Shown: positions 1 to 8,885 of the stretch, piece by piece | Position numbering within the stretch: position 1 is the stretch's first letter | Layout of the letters: each line of letters opens with the position of its first letter | The notes under the pieces: generated by a model | What the model was told of the DNA's origin: nothing | Databases searched by the model: none | The model's input: only the letters and a program-made list of their open reading frames with translations | Assembly: GCA_004566265.1 (NCBI GenBank) | Contig: SPLB01000347.1 | Coordinates: 1-14,485, forward strand | Reading direction: 5' to 3' | DNA length: 14,485 nucleotides | Source: Paracoccaceae bacterium | GTDB taxonomy: Bacteria; Pseudomonadota; Alphaproteobacteria; Rhodobacterales; Rhodobacteraceae | Position numbers and translations under genes: made by a program

Positions 1-525
1 ACTAATCTGGGTGTGGGCATCCACAACCGATATAATGCCAATGATCAGAATAGCCCCGACGGTAATCTCGGTCAGGCTGTTGAGGAAAAACCGGGCAAAG
101 ATTGCATCAACCCAGGTTACGGCCGGATATCTCAGCAGGGCCGCTGAAAATGGGATTGCTGAAGAAATTGTATTTGAGAGTCTGTTGTACAGGCCAAAAG
201 GCAGATAGCCCGTGGCGTAAAACAGCAGAAAGCTGGTGCCCAGGGATGGGGTATGCACCACAAGGGAAAACCCGATTGCCAGCAGCAGGATCGCGGCCGT
301 GGGTTCGGCAACCGCCCAGACATAGCCACCGGGGGTGCGGCCATAGCGTGTCGACATTTCCCGGAGCATGAGCGCCACAACCGTCCGCAAGGTGGCAAAC
401 TGCCGTATGCTGCTGCTGCGGGGGCGCTGCGGCTGTGCAAAGGCCATTGGCGTCTCTGGCGCGTGCGCCATGTTTGCAGCCTTTGGGTGTTGTTGCGTTG
501 CGGGAGAAGATGAAAGCTTGGGCAT
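1..525 (-). CDS. kpsM: KpsM/Wzm-like capsule polysaccharide ABC transporter permease (3' end beyond window)
   Basis: The reverse strand is open from base 525 to the window edge, giving 175 residues without a stop, so the C-terminal part of the gene is missing. It encodes the membrane subunit of an ABC-2 exporter that moves finished polysaccharide across the inner membrane. Seen in sequence: a Pro/Ser/Gln-rich N-terminus, then the family hallmark MLREMSTRYGRTPGGYVWAV (about residues 53-72), followed by hydrophobic segments at about 74-90, 97-112 and 153-168. This fits the KpsM/Wzm N-terminus, where an amphipathic segment with R-Y-G-R and G-Y-x-W precedes the first membrane helix. Two starts are possible: ATG at 525, or ATG at 471, 18 codons later, which has AAAGG 8 bases upstream. 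It is transcribed divergently from the KpsE-like gene, and its ATPase partner is probably the gene at 2232. The family call is firm; the start is not. Confidence 0.85.
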   Translation of the reverse strand, partial: MPKLSSSPATQQHPKAANMAHAPETPMAFAQPQRPRSSSIRQFATLRTVVALMLREMSTRYGRTPGGYVWAVAEPTAAILLLAIGFSLVVHTPSLGTSFLLFYATGYLPFGLYNRLSNTISSAIPFSAALLRYPAVTWVDAIFARFFLNSLTEITVGAILIIGIISVVDAHTQIS

Positions 526-727
526 CGGGTGTATTGGTATAGATTGAAATGGATAAGACTGTATCCGGGCATTCAGGTGCTGCCCCGAGGGTGAGATTTG
601 TGGCTTGTGGTGGCGTGCTGATAAGGTGATACACTAGCAAGACAGCGGATGACAAAGGCAAAAGGGTCTGGTTTCCAGGACGGCCCCCGAACAGCTCACA
701 AAGAGGAGTGGGGCGGGACACCCGGTT
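526..727. promoter_or_regulatory. Divergent intergenic region between kpsM-like and kpsE-like genes
   Basis: About 200 bases separate the two divergent export genes, so promoters for both directions are expected here. A weak rightward sigma70-like pair can be drawn, TTGTGG (605-610) and TACACT (630-635), but the 19-base spacer is long and neither box is close to consensus. AAGAGGAG at 701-708 looks like a Shine-Dalgarno sequence but lies 20 bases before the first in-frame start candidate. No confident promoter can be assigned leftward. The regulatory role is inferred mainly from gene orientation. Confidence 0.35.
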
Positions 728-2185
728 TTGGAGACACGGGCCTTGAAAGACGAGCAAATGGCACGAGACACGATAGATGATGTCAAGAAAGGGCAGGCAG
801 CTGACGCGGCGCATAACGGGGCTGAGCAACCGTCCTCTGGCCCTATAACATCTTCCGCCCCTGCCGCCGCGCAGCCCTTGTCGGCTGAGCAGAAAAACGC
901 CGAGGGAAGACCAGCAAAACAGCCCGCAGCGGGGGGCGCTGAGCAGCCCAAAAAGCCAAACCCCTTGTGGCAGGCCCGCCAGCAGCTCAAGGCGGCACAG
1001 CTCCAGGTTGAGAAGCTGCAGGCACAGATTGATGACATGCCAATCTATCCGGTAGCCCGCCCGGCACAGATGCGGCGGCGGCATTGGGGGGTGGTGGCCA
1101 GTTTTGTGCTGATGGTGCTGGCGCCGCTGGTTGCGGTGATCCTCTACCTGCTGGTGCTGGCTCAGGATCAATATATCTCGAGGGTTGGCTTTGTTGTGCG
1201 CAGTCAGGAGGCGGCGTCGGGTTCGGAGTTCCTGGGGGGGCTGGGCGGTCTGTTGGCCAGCGGCGGCAGCGCGTCGGACAGTGATGTGCTGTATGCCTTT
1301 CTCAATAGCGAGGAGATGGCAAGCGCGGTGGAAGACCGGGTCGGGCTGCGGGCGCATTTTTCGGCGCGCTGGCCAGGGGATTGGGCCTTTGCGCTCTGGC
1401 CGGGTGCCACGATGGAAGATCTGACCTGGTATTGGCAGCGCATTCTGGGCGTCTCCTATGACAGTTCCTCAGGTCTTATTGAGGTGCAGGCCACAGCCTA
1501 TACGCCCGAGATGTCCCGGCAGATTACCACAGCAGTGGTGGAAGAAGCGCAGGCGCGACTGAATGATCTCAACAGTCAGGCGCGCGCAGATGCAATTGGC
1601 TATGCCAGTGCTGATCTGGAGGAAAACCTGAAGCGGCTGAAAACCGCCCGCGAGGCCATGGTGGAATTTCGTGGCCGGACCCGTATTGTGGATCCGGTGG
1701 CCGATCTGGAAGGGCGTATGGTGGTGATGACCACGCTGCAGCAGCAATTGGCCGAGGCGCTGATCTCCCATAATGTGCTGCGTGATACCTTGCCTGCCAA
1801 TGACCCGCGCGTCAAAAATGCCAGTCATCTGATCGAGGTGATCCGCAAACAGATCAACAGCGAGCGGGAGACCTTTGCCTCAGATACAACCCTGTCCGGC
1901 GAGGTGGGACAGGATTACCCGGCCCTGATTGCAGAGTTCGAGCGTTTGGCGGTAGATCTGAAATTTGCCGAGGAGACCTATCGCGTGGCGCTAGCAGCGC
2001 TGGAAATGGCCCAGGCAGATGCCGCGCGCCAAAGCCTGTATCTGGCGACCTATATCAAGCCAAGCGAGGCTCAGTCTTCGGAATACCCGGATCGGTTTGT
2101 GATTGTTGGGCTGACCGCGCTGATTGTGCTGATGGTCTGGTCGATTGCCACGATGATCTATTATTCGATCCGCGACCGCAGCTGA
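728..2185 (+). CDS. kpsE: KpsE/Wzz-family capsule polysaccharide export inner-membrane protein
   Basis: This is a polysaccharide co-polymerase/export protein of the KpsE (RkpR-like) type. In known systems it links the inner-membrane ABC exporter to the periplasmic and outer-membrane channel. Seen in 485 residues: a long cytoplasmic N-terminus rich in Ala, Gln and Pro with a short helix-forming stretch (about 78-103); a first membrane helix (120-144); a large periplasmic domain with a Gly/Ser-rich segment (164-184) and coiled-coil-prone helices (about 295-440); the Pro-containing Wzz-type motif KPSEAQSSEYPDRF just before the second helix (456-478); and a short basic tail. This two-helix layout with Pro near TM2 is typical of the family. 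The start is uncertain: the longest reading uses TTG at 728; TTG at 743 has GGAG 9 bases upstream; ATG at 758 gives 475 residues. It is followed 46 bases later by the ATPase gene, probably one operon. Confidence 0.85.
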   Translation: METRALKDEQMARDTIDDVKKGQAADAAHNGAEQPSSGPITSSAPAAAQPLSAEQKNAEGRPAKQPAAGGAEQPKKPNPLWQARQQLKAAQLQVEKLQAQIDDMPIYPVARPAQMRRRHWGVVASFVLMVLAPLVAVILYLLVLAQDQYISRVGFVVRSQEAASGSEFLGGLGGLLASGGSASDSDVLYAFLNSEEMASAVEDRVGLRAHFSARWPGDWAFALWPGATMEDLTWYWQRILGVSYDSSSGLIEVQATAYTPEMSRQITTAVVEEAQARLNDLNSQARADAIGYASADLEENLKRLKTAREAMVEFRGRTRIVDPVADLEGRMVVMTTLQQQLAEALISHNVLRDTLPANDPRVKNASHLIEVIRKQINSERETFASDTTLSGEVGQDYPALIAEFERLAVDLKFAEETYRVALAALEMAQADAARQSLYLATYIKPSEAQSSEYPDRFVIVGLTALIVLMVWSIATMIYYSIRDRS

Positions 2186-2231
2186 TGAACCCGGCTGATA
2201 GGATGCAGCTCTCCCGTTTCAGAGGCACATC

Positions 2232-2885
2232 ATGATCCGTTTTGAAAATCTGACCAAGAGCTTCTGGATCCGTGGCGAACGCAAGATTGTAATCGACAAT
2301 CTCAATTTGACTTTGCCAACCGGGAGATCCCTGGCGTTGCTGGGTCGCAATGGGGCCGGGAAATCGACCTTGCTTGAGGTGATTTCAGGCATTCAGCGCG
2401 CGGATCATGGGCAGGTCGTCTCAGACGGCAGCATGTCCTGGCCGGTGGGGCTGGGGGGAGCGTTCCATAGGGATCTGTCGGGGGCGGAAAACGTGCGCTT
2501 TGTGGCCCGAATCTATGGGGTAGATACCGATGATCTAGTGACCTTTGTCGAAAACTTCGCCGAACTGGGGCCGCTGTATTATTCGCCGATGCGCACCTAC
2601 TCCCAGGGGATGCGGTCGCGGCTGACTTTCGGGGCTTCGATGGGGATCAAGTTTGATACCTATCTGGTGGATGAGGTCACGGCGGTGGGCGACAAAGCGT
2701 TTCGCGACAAGAGCCGGGCGCTGTTTGCCGACCGGATGCGCCATTCCAGCGCCATCATGGTCAATCACAATATGGCCGAGGTGCGCCAGTTCTGTGATGC
2801 CGGGCTGGTGCTGGAACAGGGTAAGGCACAGTATTTCGATGACCTGGACAAGGCCATTAATTTCCACGAAAAAATGCTGACCTGA
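2232..2885 (+). CDS. kpsT: KpsT-like capsule polysaccharide ABC transporter ATP-binding protein
   Basis: This is the cytoplasmic ATPase powering polysaccharide export with the KpsM-type permease. Its 217 residues are a normal KpsT length, without the C-terminal carbohydrate-binding domain found in the longer Wzt proteins. Motifs seen: Walker A GRNGAGKST (38-46), ABC signature YSQGMRSRL (123-131), Walker B with catalytic Glu in TYLVDEVTAVGD (143-154), and the H-loop His179 in VNHN. The segment SWPVGLGGAF...GAENVRFVARIYG (69-96) is characteristic of the KpsT subgroup. The usual Q-loop position appears to hold His79. Start ATG is supported by AGAGG at 2221-2225, 6 bases upstream. The gene lies directly after the KpsE-like gene on the same strand, and its stop codon overlaps the start of a strong hairpin. 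ATPase and export class are highly certain; the exact cargo is unknown. Confidence 0.93.
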   Translation: MIRFENLTKSFWIRGERKIVIDNLNLTLPTGRSLALLGRNGAGKSTLLEVISGIQRADHGQVVSDGSMSWPVGLGGAFHRDLSGAENVRFVARIYGVDTDDLVTFVENFAELGPLYYSPMRTYSQGMRSRLTFGASMGIKFDTYLVDEVTAVGDKAFRDKSRALFADRMRHSSAIMVNHNMAEVRQFCDAGLVLEQGKAQYFDDLDKAINFHEKMLT

Positions 2886-2910
2886 GCCAGATTTCTCCGG
2901 GGATCTGGCT
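2885..2910. terminator. Hairpin between convergent kpsT-like and galactofuranosyltransferase genes
   Basis: The arm AGCCAGATTTC (2885-2895) pairs with GGGATCTGGCT (2900-2910) around a TCCG loop. The 11-bp stem includes two G-T wobbles. It begins at the last base of the kpsT stop codon and sits 37 bases from the stop of the opposing gene, where a bidirectional terminator is expected. No U-tract follows directly on the plus strand. On the minus strand a run of six Ts lies about 10 bases beyond the stem, inside kpsT. A smaller hairpin (GCAGG/CCTGC, 2932-2945) lies next to it. Termination is inferred from structure and position. Confidence 0.5.
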
Positions 2911-2947
2911 TGAGGTAGGCCTGGTATGTGTGCAGGCTTGCCTGCGC

Positions 2948-4738
2948 TCAGCGCTTCAGGACGTCCTGCCAATAGGCCTTGCTGCTCATGGCTTTGTAGT
3001 CCTGATCATAGGCCTTTTGGATCTGATCGAAGTGCCGCCAGAACCGCCAGGTCAGCTTGGCCATCTTCCACAGGACATTGGCAAATCGCCTGCGGGAGCG
3101 GACCACCCGATAGGCCTTGTCGCCACGGGTATTGAGATAGGTGATCTGCGTGGCGCCAAAGGCCTGACCCACCAGCGCGCGCTTGCTGATCGGCAACACC
3201 AGTCTGGAGCCGCGGTAAAATGGCCAGAGATGCCCGTTGAGGCTGCGCATGCCCCAGCGATGGCGGCGTTTGTGGCGCAGCTTGGCCACGCCCCGGCGGT
3301 GCTCTGACAGGTCCATCTCGGCCACCGGGCGCCAGGCTTCGTCCTCGGACATATCTTTGATCTTGGCGCGGCGCGCGCTCATGTCGATATTGCGATCAAA
3401 GAAACTGGGCCCTTCGATCACGTCTTCCCAGGCCATCAGCTGCACCATGGCGGTGGAGTAATGCATCCGGAACAGTGACCGCAGGACAAAAAAGATCGCG
3501 ATCCGCGCGATTCCCAGCGCGCTGCGGCGCAGGTCGGGAATGGTCAGATGCTGCACCAGGTGGTTGCGCAGATCGAGATAAAGTGTCTGGGGGCTTTCTT
3601 TTTCGGTGAAGTCATCCTGGAAGGAGACAACACCGCTCAGCGTGCGGATCCGGAAATCATTCGCGAGCGAGAAGTTGATGTCATCGCCGCGCACAAAGAA
3701 GGGAAACGGGTAGCGGGTGACGGCCGCCACCGGGAAGGCAAAGAACCACCAGCCGCCATAGATCGTCCCAGGCACTGCCTGATTGCTGCGGTGTTCCATT
3801 GCGATGACCTTGTCGGCGCGGCGCAGGTCGGTGCCGTTCCACAGCGGTCGGCAGGAGCCGTTGAACCAGGCGCCGTTTTCCCACATGCGCCATTTCTGCG
3901 TGTTGCTGATCATGGCACCGGCTACAGCGGTTTTGGGATCGTGCGCCAGCGCCAGGAACATATAGCTGCGGGCGATGTTCTCCATATCAAAGGACGCGTC
4001 ATCATCCATGAACAGGCAATGGCTGGCCCCGCTCTCCTCGGCCTGCAACAGGCCGCGGGCAAAGCCGCCAGAGCCTCCCAGATTGGCATTGGGGATCGGG
4101 ATCACCCGGTCGCTGGCGGGAATGTCAGCGCTCTGACCATTATCCACCACCTGCACCCGAATGTGATCACCATAGGCAAATTGCTGCAGAAAGGCCTCCA
4201 GCCGCGCAACTGTCCGCTGCACCTCTGTTTCGCGGCGAAAGGTGGTAATCGAAATGGCGAGCCGGGGCAGCTCAAGGCCGGCAGGCAGCTGCGGGATGGC
4301 AAACCGCCCTGCGCTGAACTGTACCTCGTCTTCCAGAGCAGTGAGCGAGACATAGACAATTCCGGCCCTAATGGCTTCGTTATGCAGCTTGCAGAGGCAG
4401 GCTGTGAGGTTCACCTGATGGGGATGGTCCAGATCCAGCGTGATCACATCGCTGTAGATTTCCGTGCGGGAGCTGTATTCGGGCTCATGGTAGATCCGGA
4501 GGGCGACCCGGCCGCGCCCCGAAATTTCCATAAAGAGATCTTTGATATGGCAGTTCTGATGCCAGGTGGCGAGGTTCAGAAGGTTGAAATAGCTGTCAAA
4601 GCTCAGCTCAGCGCCGCGCATCAGGACATAGTGCGCGGCCTCCGTCGCAAAGCCATATGCGCCTTGGGCATGCAGATACAGATCGCGTTCCGTGCAGACT
4701 TCAGGATCTGGGGTAATGAAATTCTGCAGGGTGATCAT
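2948..4738 (-). CDS. GlfT2-like galactofuranosyltransferase (GT2 family)
   Basis: A predicted cytoplasmic or membrane-associated glycosyltransferase that probably transfers galactofuranose from UDP-Galf. With the ATG at 4738 it has 596 residues, close to mycobacterial GlfT2. Domains seen: an N-terminal beta-rich region (about 1-155); a GT-A core starting at RLAISITTFRR (159-169) with VVDNGQ (197-202), NANLGGSGGFARG (217-229) and the metal-binding LFMDDDA (242-248); GGWWFF (328-333); the acidic acceptor/base motif RGDDINF (350-356); YLDLRNHL (387-394), matching the family Y-x-x-x-RN motif; and a basic, aromatic C-terminal domain. The DDD and later DD motifs plus the N-terminal domain fit GlfT2-type enzymes. 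A frame extending to TTG at 4780 adds 14 residues but looks less likely. It lies 59 bases downstream of a sulfotransferase-like gene on the same strand, and glf is encoded nearby. The rhamnosyltransferase-like branch of GT2 is the main alternative. Confidence 0.82.
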   Translation of the reverse strand: MITLQNFITPDPEVCTERDLYLHAQGAYGFATEAAHYVLMRGAELSFDSYFNLLNLATWHQNCHIKDLFMEISGRGRVALRIYHEPEYSSRTEIYSDVITLDLDHPHQVNLTACLCKLHNEAIRAGIVYVSLTALEDEVQFSAGRFAIPQLPAGLELPRLAISITTFRRETEVQRTVARLEAFLQQFAYGDHIRVQVVDNGQSADIPASDRVIPIPNANLGGSGGFARGLLQAEESGASHCLFMDDDASFDMENIARSYMFLALAHDPKTAVAGAMISNTQKWRMWENGAWFNGSCRPLWNGTDLRRADKVIAMEHRSNQAVPGTIYGGWWFFAFPVAAVTRYPFPFFVRGDDINFSLANDFRIRTLSGVVSFQDDFTEKESPQTLYLDLRNHLVQHLTIPDLRRSALGIARIAIFFVLRSLFRMHYSTAMVQLMAWEDVIEGPSFFDRNIDMSARRAKIKDMSEDEAWRPVAEMDLSEHRRGVAKLRHKRRHRWGMRSLNGHLWPFYRGSRLVLPISKRALVGQAFGATQITYLNTRGDKAYRVVRSRRRFANVLWKMAKLTWRFWRHFDQIQKAYDQDYKAMSSKAYWQDVLKR

Positions 4739-4797
4739 GGCTGTAAAGGCTGTCCTATTAAAGTGGCCCGGGCGGGGCAAAGAAAATGCTGAACCTG

Positions 4798-5919
4798 TTA
4801 GATCGCACCCGCGCGTTTGTGGATATAGTCTGCCAGCGCCGGCGTGGCAAAACTGCTGTGCGAGACGCGATTGGCGAGGGCGCGGACAAGATCCTGGCCA
4901 GCGCTTTCAACCGGTATCGGGCGGGGTGTTGTGAGGGTTTCAAGATCTCTGAAAAATTCCGGCTGACCGGTCTGGCTGCGAAGGTAGCGTTCCACCGGTG
5001 TAAAGGCCTTGAACAATTTTGCCCGCTGGCGAGCGCCAAACAGTTCGATGTCCTTGTTTGCGACAGGTGCAAGGGCCTTTCCATGGGTCAGAAGATATTT
5101 TGTCAGCTGATGCCGCTGGTCGCCGGGGAGGTCCTGAAGCGCCTGTTCCATCAGGGGAAAGCTGGCCAGAGGCAGGCTGGTATTGGCCCGCAGCGACGGG
5201 CAGAGGCCGTCTGGCAGGGGCAGACCGGTCTGACTGGTGAAATCTTTGATTGAGCCGCCCGCCTTGGTGATGTCGCGATACTTGCGCAGGTGCAGACGGG
5301 CGTCGGGGATCTGTCGCATCCATTCCTCGATCACCAGACGGTAATTGAAGTGGACTGTGTGCAGATATTGCGCTTCCCAGTCTGTGGCAAGGCTGGTTGC
5401 CGGCTCGCCCACCTTGAGCCGCTGTCCGTGCCAGGAGGCCAGATAAGCATCGGGCCGACGCAGGGCGCAGTAAATCTCAAATTCCACATGATCGGCCAGA
5501 CTGTTGCAGAAGTCGCGCAGCTGGGCGATCTGACCCTTGGCGATATTACCAAAATTGGCAAAGGCTTCGGAACATAGAAGCAGTGTATGTGGGGCCAGGG
5601 CTTCGACCTGTTTGCGCAGGCTGCGCAGCATCTGTGGCGCTGCAGGCAGCCCTGCGAACTGGGGGGGGATGGGCAGCTGCGGCGTGGCCTCGTGGATCAT
5701 CCGATAGGCCAGCGCGGAATGGGGTTCGCGGATGAAAATGGCATCGGGATCCTGGATGGGCTTACCCAGCAGGCTGGCTAGGTTGGCGGCGAACCCTTCG
5801 CCGTCGATGCTGGGGTATAAAACACCGGCGCGTGCCAGCGGCAGCCAGCTCTGGGAGAGATAGGACTGAAGCGCGGTGGACCCCACCTTGTGATGGCCGA
5901 TGTAGAGAATGACTTTCAT
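4798..5919 (-). CDS. Sulfotransferase-fold protein
   Basis: A 373-residue protein with the sulfotransferase P-loop fold; members move sulfate from PAPS to sugars, lipids or proteins. Seen: the 5'-phosphosulfate-binding loop right after the first strand, ILYIGHHKVGSTALQSYL (4-21, G-x-x-K-x-G-S-T); a second conserved strand LLLCSEAF (113-120), with Ser-Glu as in the other two such proteins of the window; and a 3'-phosphate-binding motif RRPDAYLASWHGQRL (154-168), with Arg154/155 and Ser162. The start at ATG 5919 places the P-loop at the extreme N-terminus as usual, but no strong ribosome-binding site is visible. No signal peptide or membrane helix is seen, so it is probably cytoplasmic. It is the first gene of a leftward pair with the galactofuranosyltransferase and divergent from glf. 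Capsule sulfation is the likely role; the acceptor is unknown. Confidence 0.78.
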   Translation of the reverse strand: MKVILYIGHHKVGSTALQSYLSQSWLPLARAGVLYPSIDGEGFAANLASLLGKPIQDPDAIFIREPHSALAYRMIHEATPQLPIPPQFAGLPAAPQMLRSLRKQVEALAPHTLLLCSEAFANFGNIAKGQIAQLRDFCNSLADHVEFEIYCALRRPDAYLASWHGQRLKVGEPATSLATDWEAQYLHTVHFNYRLVIEEWMRQIPDARLHLRKYRDITKAGGSIKDFTSQTGLPLPDGLCPSLRANTSLPLASFPLMEQALQDLPGDQRHQLTKYLLTHGKALAPVANKDIELFGARQRAKLFKAFTPVERYLRSQTGQPEFFRDLETLTTPRPIPVESAGQDLVRALANRVSHSSFATPALADYIHKRAGAI

Positions 5920-7355
<1,436 letters not shown>

Positions 7356-7445
7356 TGTCGGCACTGGCTGTGCCCGGTGCCCTCTGAACACCCCCGCCGG
7401 GGGGCCTCTGGAGCTGGCGACAGAGATCGGCAGCTGGGGCTAAAT

Positions 7446-7450
7446 AAGGA
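7446..7450 (+). promoter_or_regulatory. Ribosome-binding site deciding the start at 7459
   Basis: AAGGA lies 8 bases before ATG 7459, a normal spacing. The in-frame TTG at 7453 would leave only 2 bases, so the ATG is preferred. Confidence 0.6.
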
Positions 7451-7458
7451 TTTTGATC

Positions 7459-8874
7459 ATGCCTGCGACAGTGCCTTCAGCAGAGACTTCGGACGTTCAG
7501 CCCCAACAGATCGCAGATCAGGAAACGGGTCTGGACATGGCGCAGCCCACCAGTCGGCAGGCGGTTGTGGTGCTGGGTATGCACCGGTCGGGCACCTCGG
7601 CGCTGGCCGGGGTTCTGGCCAGGCTGGGCTGTGATCTGCCAGAACAGGTCATGCCTGCCAATGAATTCAACCCGCGCGGCTATTATGAATCACTGGGCGT
7701 TTACACCCATAATGACGCGCTGTTGCGGACTGTGGGTTCCTCCTGGGCGGATTGGCGTTCGTTAGAGCCTGATTGGCTCGACACCACCATGGGCCGCGCC
7801 GAGCTTGTTCGGGGATGCGAGATGCTTCAGGAGGCCTTTGCGGCCTCGGCGCTTTTTGTGCTGAAGGATCCGCGCATCTGCCGTCTGATGCCCTATTGGC
7901 GTGCGCTTTTTGCCAGTGCAGACATCACCCCGATCTATGTTCATGCGCACCGCAGCCCGGTGGAGGTGGCGCGTTCGCTTGAGACCCGAGAGGGCTGGCC
8001 GCTGGAGCAGGGGCTGCTGTTGTGGCTGCGCCATGAGCTGGAGGCTGAGCAGGGGTCGCGCGGCGCGCAGCGGGCCTTTGTCAGCTATGAGGGTCTGCTG
8101 GCGGACTGGCGTGGCGTGGCGCAGCAGATCACTGTCCGAAGCGGGCTGGTCTTTCCCAATGACATTGCGGCTGTGGAAGATGAGGTCGACAGTTTCCTCT
8201 CCAGCAGCCTGCGCCACACGGTGGAGAGCCTGAACAGCCCGTCTGAGCTAATCAACCGCTGGGTGGGGGGCACCCATGAGATCCTGCATCGCTGGGCAAA
8301 AGCGGGTGAGCAGGCCGGTGACTATGCTAGGCTGGATGCTATCCGGGCCGAGCTGGATCAGGTTCAACCAGTGTTCGGCCCGATTACGGCGGCCCAGCTG
8401 GCAGCCCTGGCACGGGTGGATGTCGATCGTCAGGCCGAGCGGAACCATGCGGCTATGAAGTATCAGGAACTGGTGGATCAGATGGCGGCGCAGAAGAAAA
8501 GCGCCCGTCTGGCCCGGATCCGCGCTCGCGAAGGCTTTGAGGCCGAGCTGGCGGCAGCGGTTGCGGCGCTGCGCCATCAGGCGGATCTGCGTATGGATCG
8601 CCAGAGTCAGGCCCTGCTGGATGTGACGGCCGAGCATGATCGGCTGAAAGCGCAGCTGCGCCATAAGGAAGGGGAGCTGTCCCGGATGATGGCGCAGCGC
8701 GATCTCAATGTGGCGGCCCGTGAAGAGCTGGAGCAGCGCGAGGAGGCGCTGCTGTCCAGCACCTCCTGGCGGCTGACGGCGCCGCTGCGGCTGGTGATGC
8801 GTGCGCTGGTGGTGGGGCCACGGCGCGTTCTGGGCGCGCTGCGGCGTCGGCTGCTGGCCCGGGTGCGGGGCTGA
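7459..8874 (+). CDS. Sulfotransferase-fold protein with C-terminal coiled coil
   Basis: A 471-residue two-part protein. The N-terminal half is a sulfotransferase-type P-loop domain: AVVVLGMHRSGTSALAGVL (35-53) is the phosphosulfate-binding loop; NPRGYYES (71-78) and LKDPRICRLMPYW (135-147) are typical of the bacterial branch with a GMHRSGTS loop; and HAHRSPVEVARSL (162-174) is the 3'-phosphate-binding motif with Arg165 and Ser173. The C-terminal half (about 322-432) is a long charged, heptad-like coiled coil, ending in SSTSWRLTAPLRL (433-445) and a very basic tail. The SWRLT-PLR ending recurs in polysaccharide-cluster glycosyltransferases, which suggests a shared docking or membrane-surface role (inference). 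The first 30 residues are low-complexity. It lies 103 bases after glf and 11 bases before the large glycosyltransferase, so cotranscription is likely. Acceptor unknown; some proteins of this branch have no proven sulfotransferase activity. Confidence 0.78.
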   Translation: MPATVPSAETSDVQPQQIADQETGLDMAQPTSRQAVVVLGMHRSGTSALAGVLARLGCDLPEQVMPANEFNPRGYYESLGVYTHNDALLRTVGSSWADWRSLEPDWLDTTMGRAELVRGCEMLQEAFAASALFVLKDPRICRLMPYWRALFASADITPIYVHAHRSPVEVARSLETREGWPLEQGLLLWLRHELEAEQGSRGAQRAFVSYEGLLADWRGVAQQITVRSGLVFPNDIAAVEDEVDSFLSSSLRHTVESLNSPSELINRWVGGTHEILHRWAKAGEQAGDYARLDAIRAELDQVQPVFGPITAAQLAALARVDVDRQAERNHAAMKYQELVDQMAAQKKSARLARIRAREGFEAELAAAVAALRHQADLRMDRQSQALLDVTAEHDRLKAQLRHKEGELSRMMAQRDLNVAAREELEQREEALLSSTSWRLTAPLRLVMRALVVGPRRVLGALRRRLLARVRG

Positions 8875-8885
8875 AGGGGGCGGCG

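Noticed and set aside
107..1357. A 416-codon open frame on the minus strand
   Set aside because: It lies antisense to the KpsE-like gene and out of frame with the KpsM-like gene. The translation is rich in Cys, His and Arg without any recognisable domain, as expected of a shadow frame in GC-rich DNA.
3548..4792. A 414-codon open frame on the plus strand
   Set aside because: It is antisense to the GlfT2-like gene, which carries the DDD and GDD catalytic motifs. The plus-strand product shows no family features.
7356..7458. A GC-only inverted repeat (CCCCC/GGGGG at 7391-7403) as a terminator after glf
   Set aside because: The stem is only about 5 bp with a 3-base loop and no T-tract. The next gene follows on the same strand, so continued transcription is more likely.
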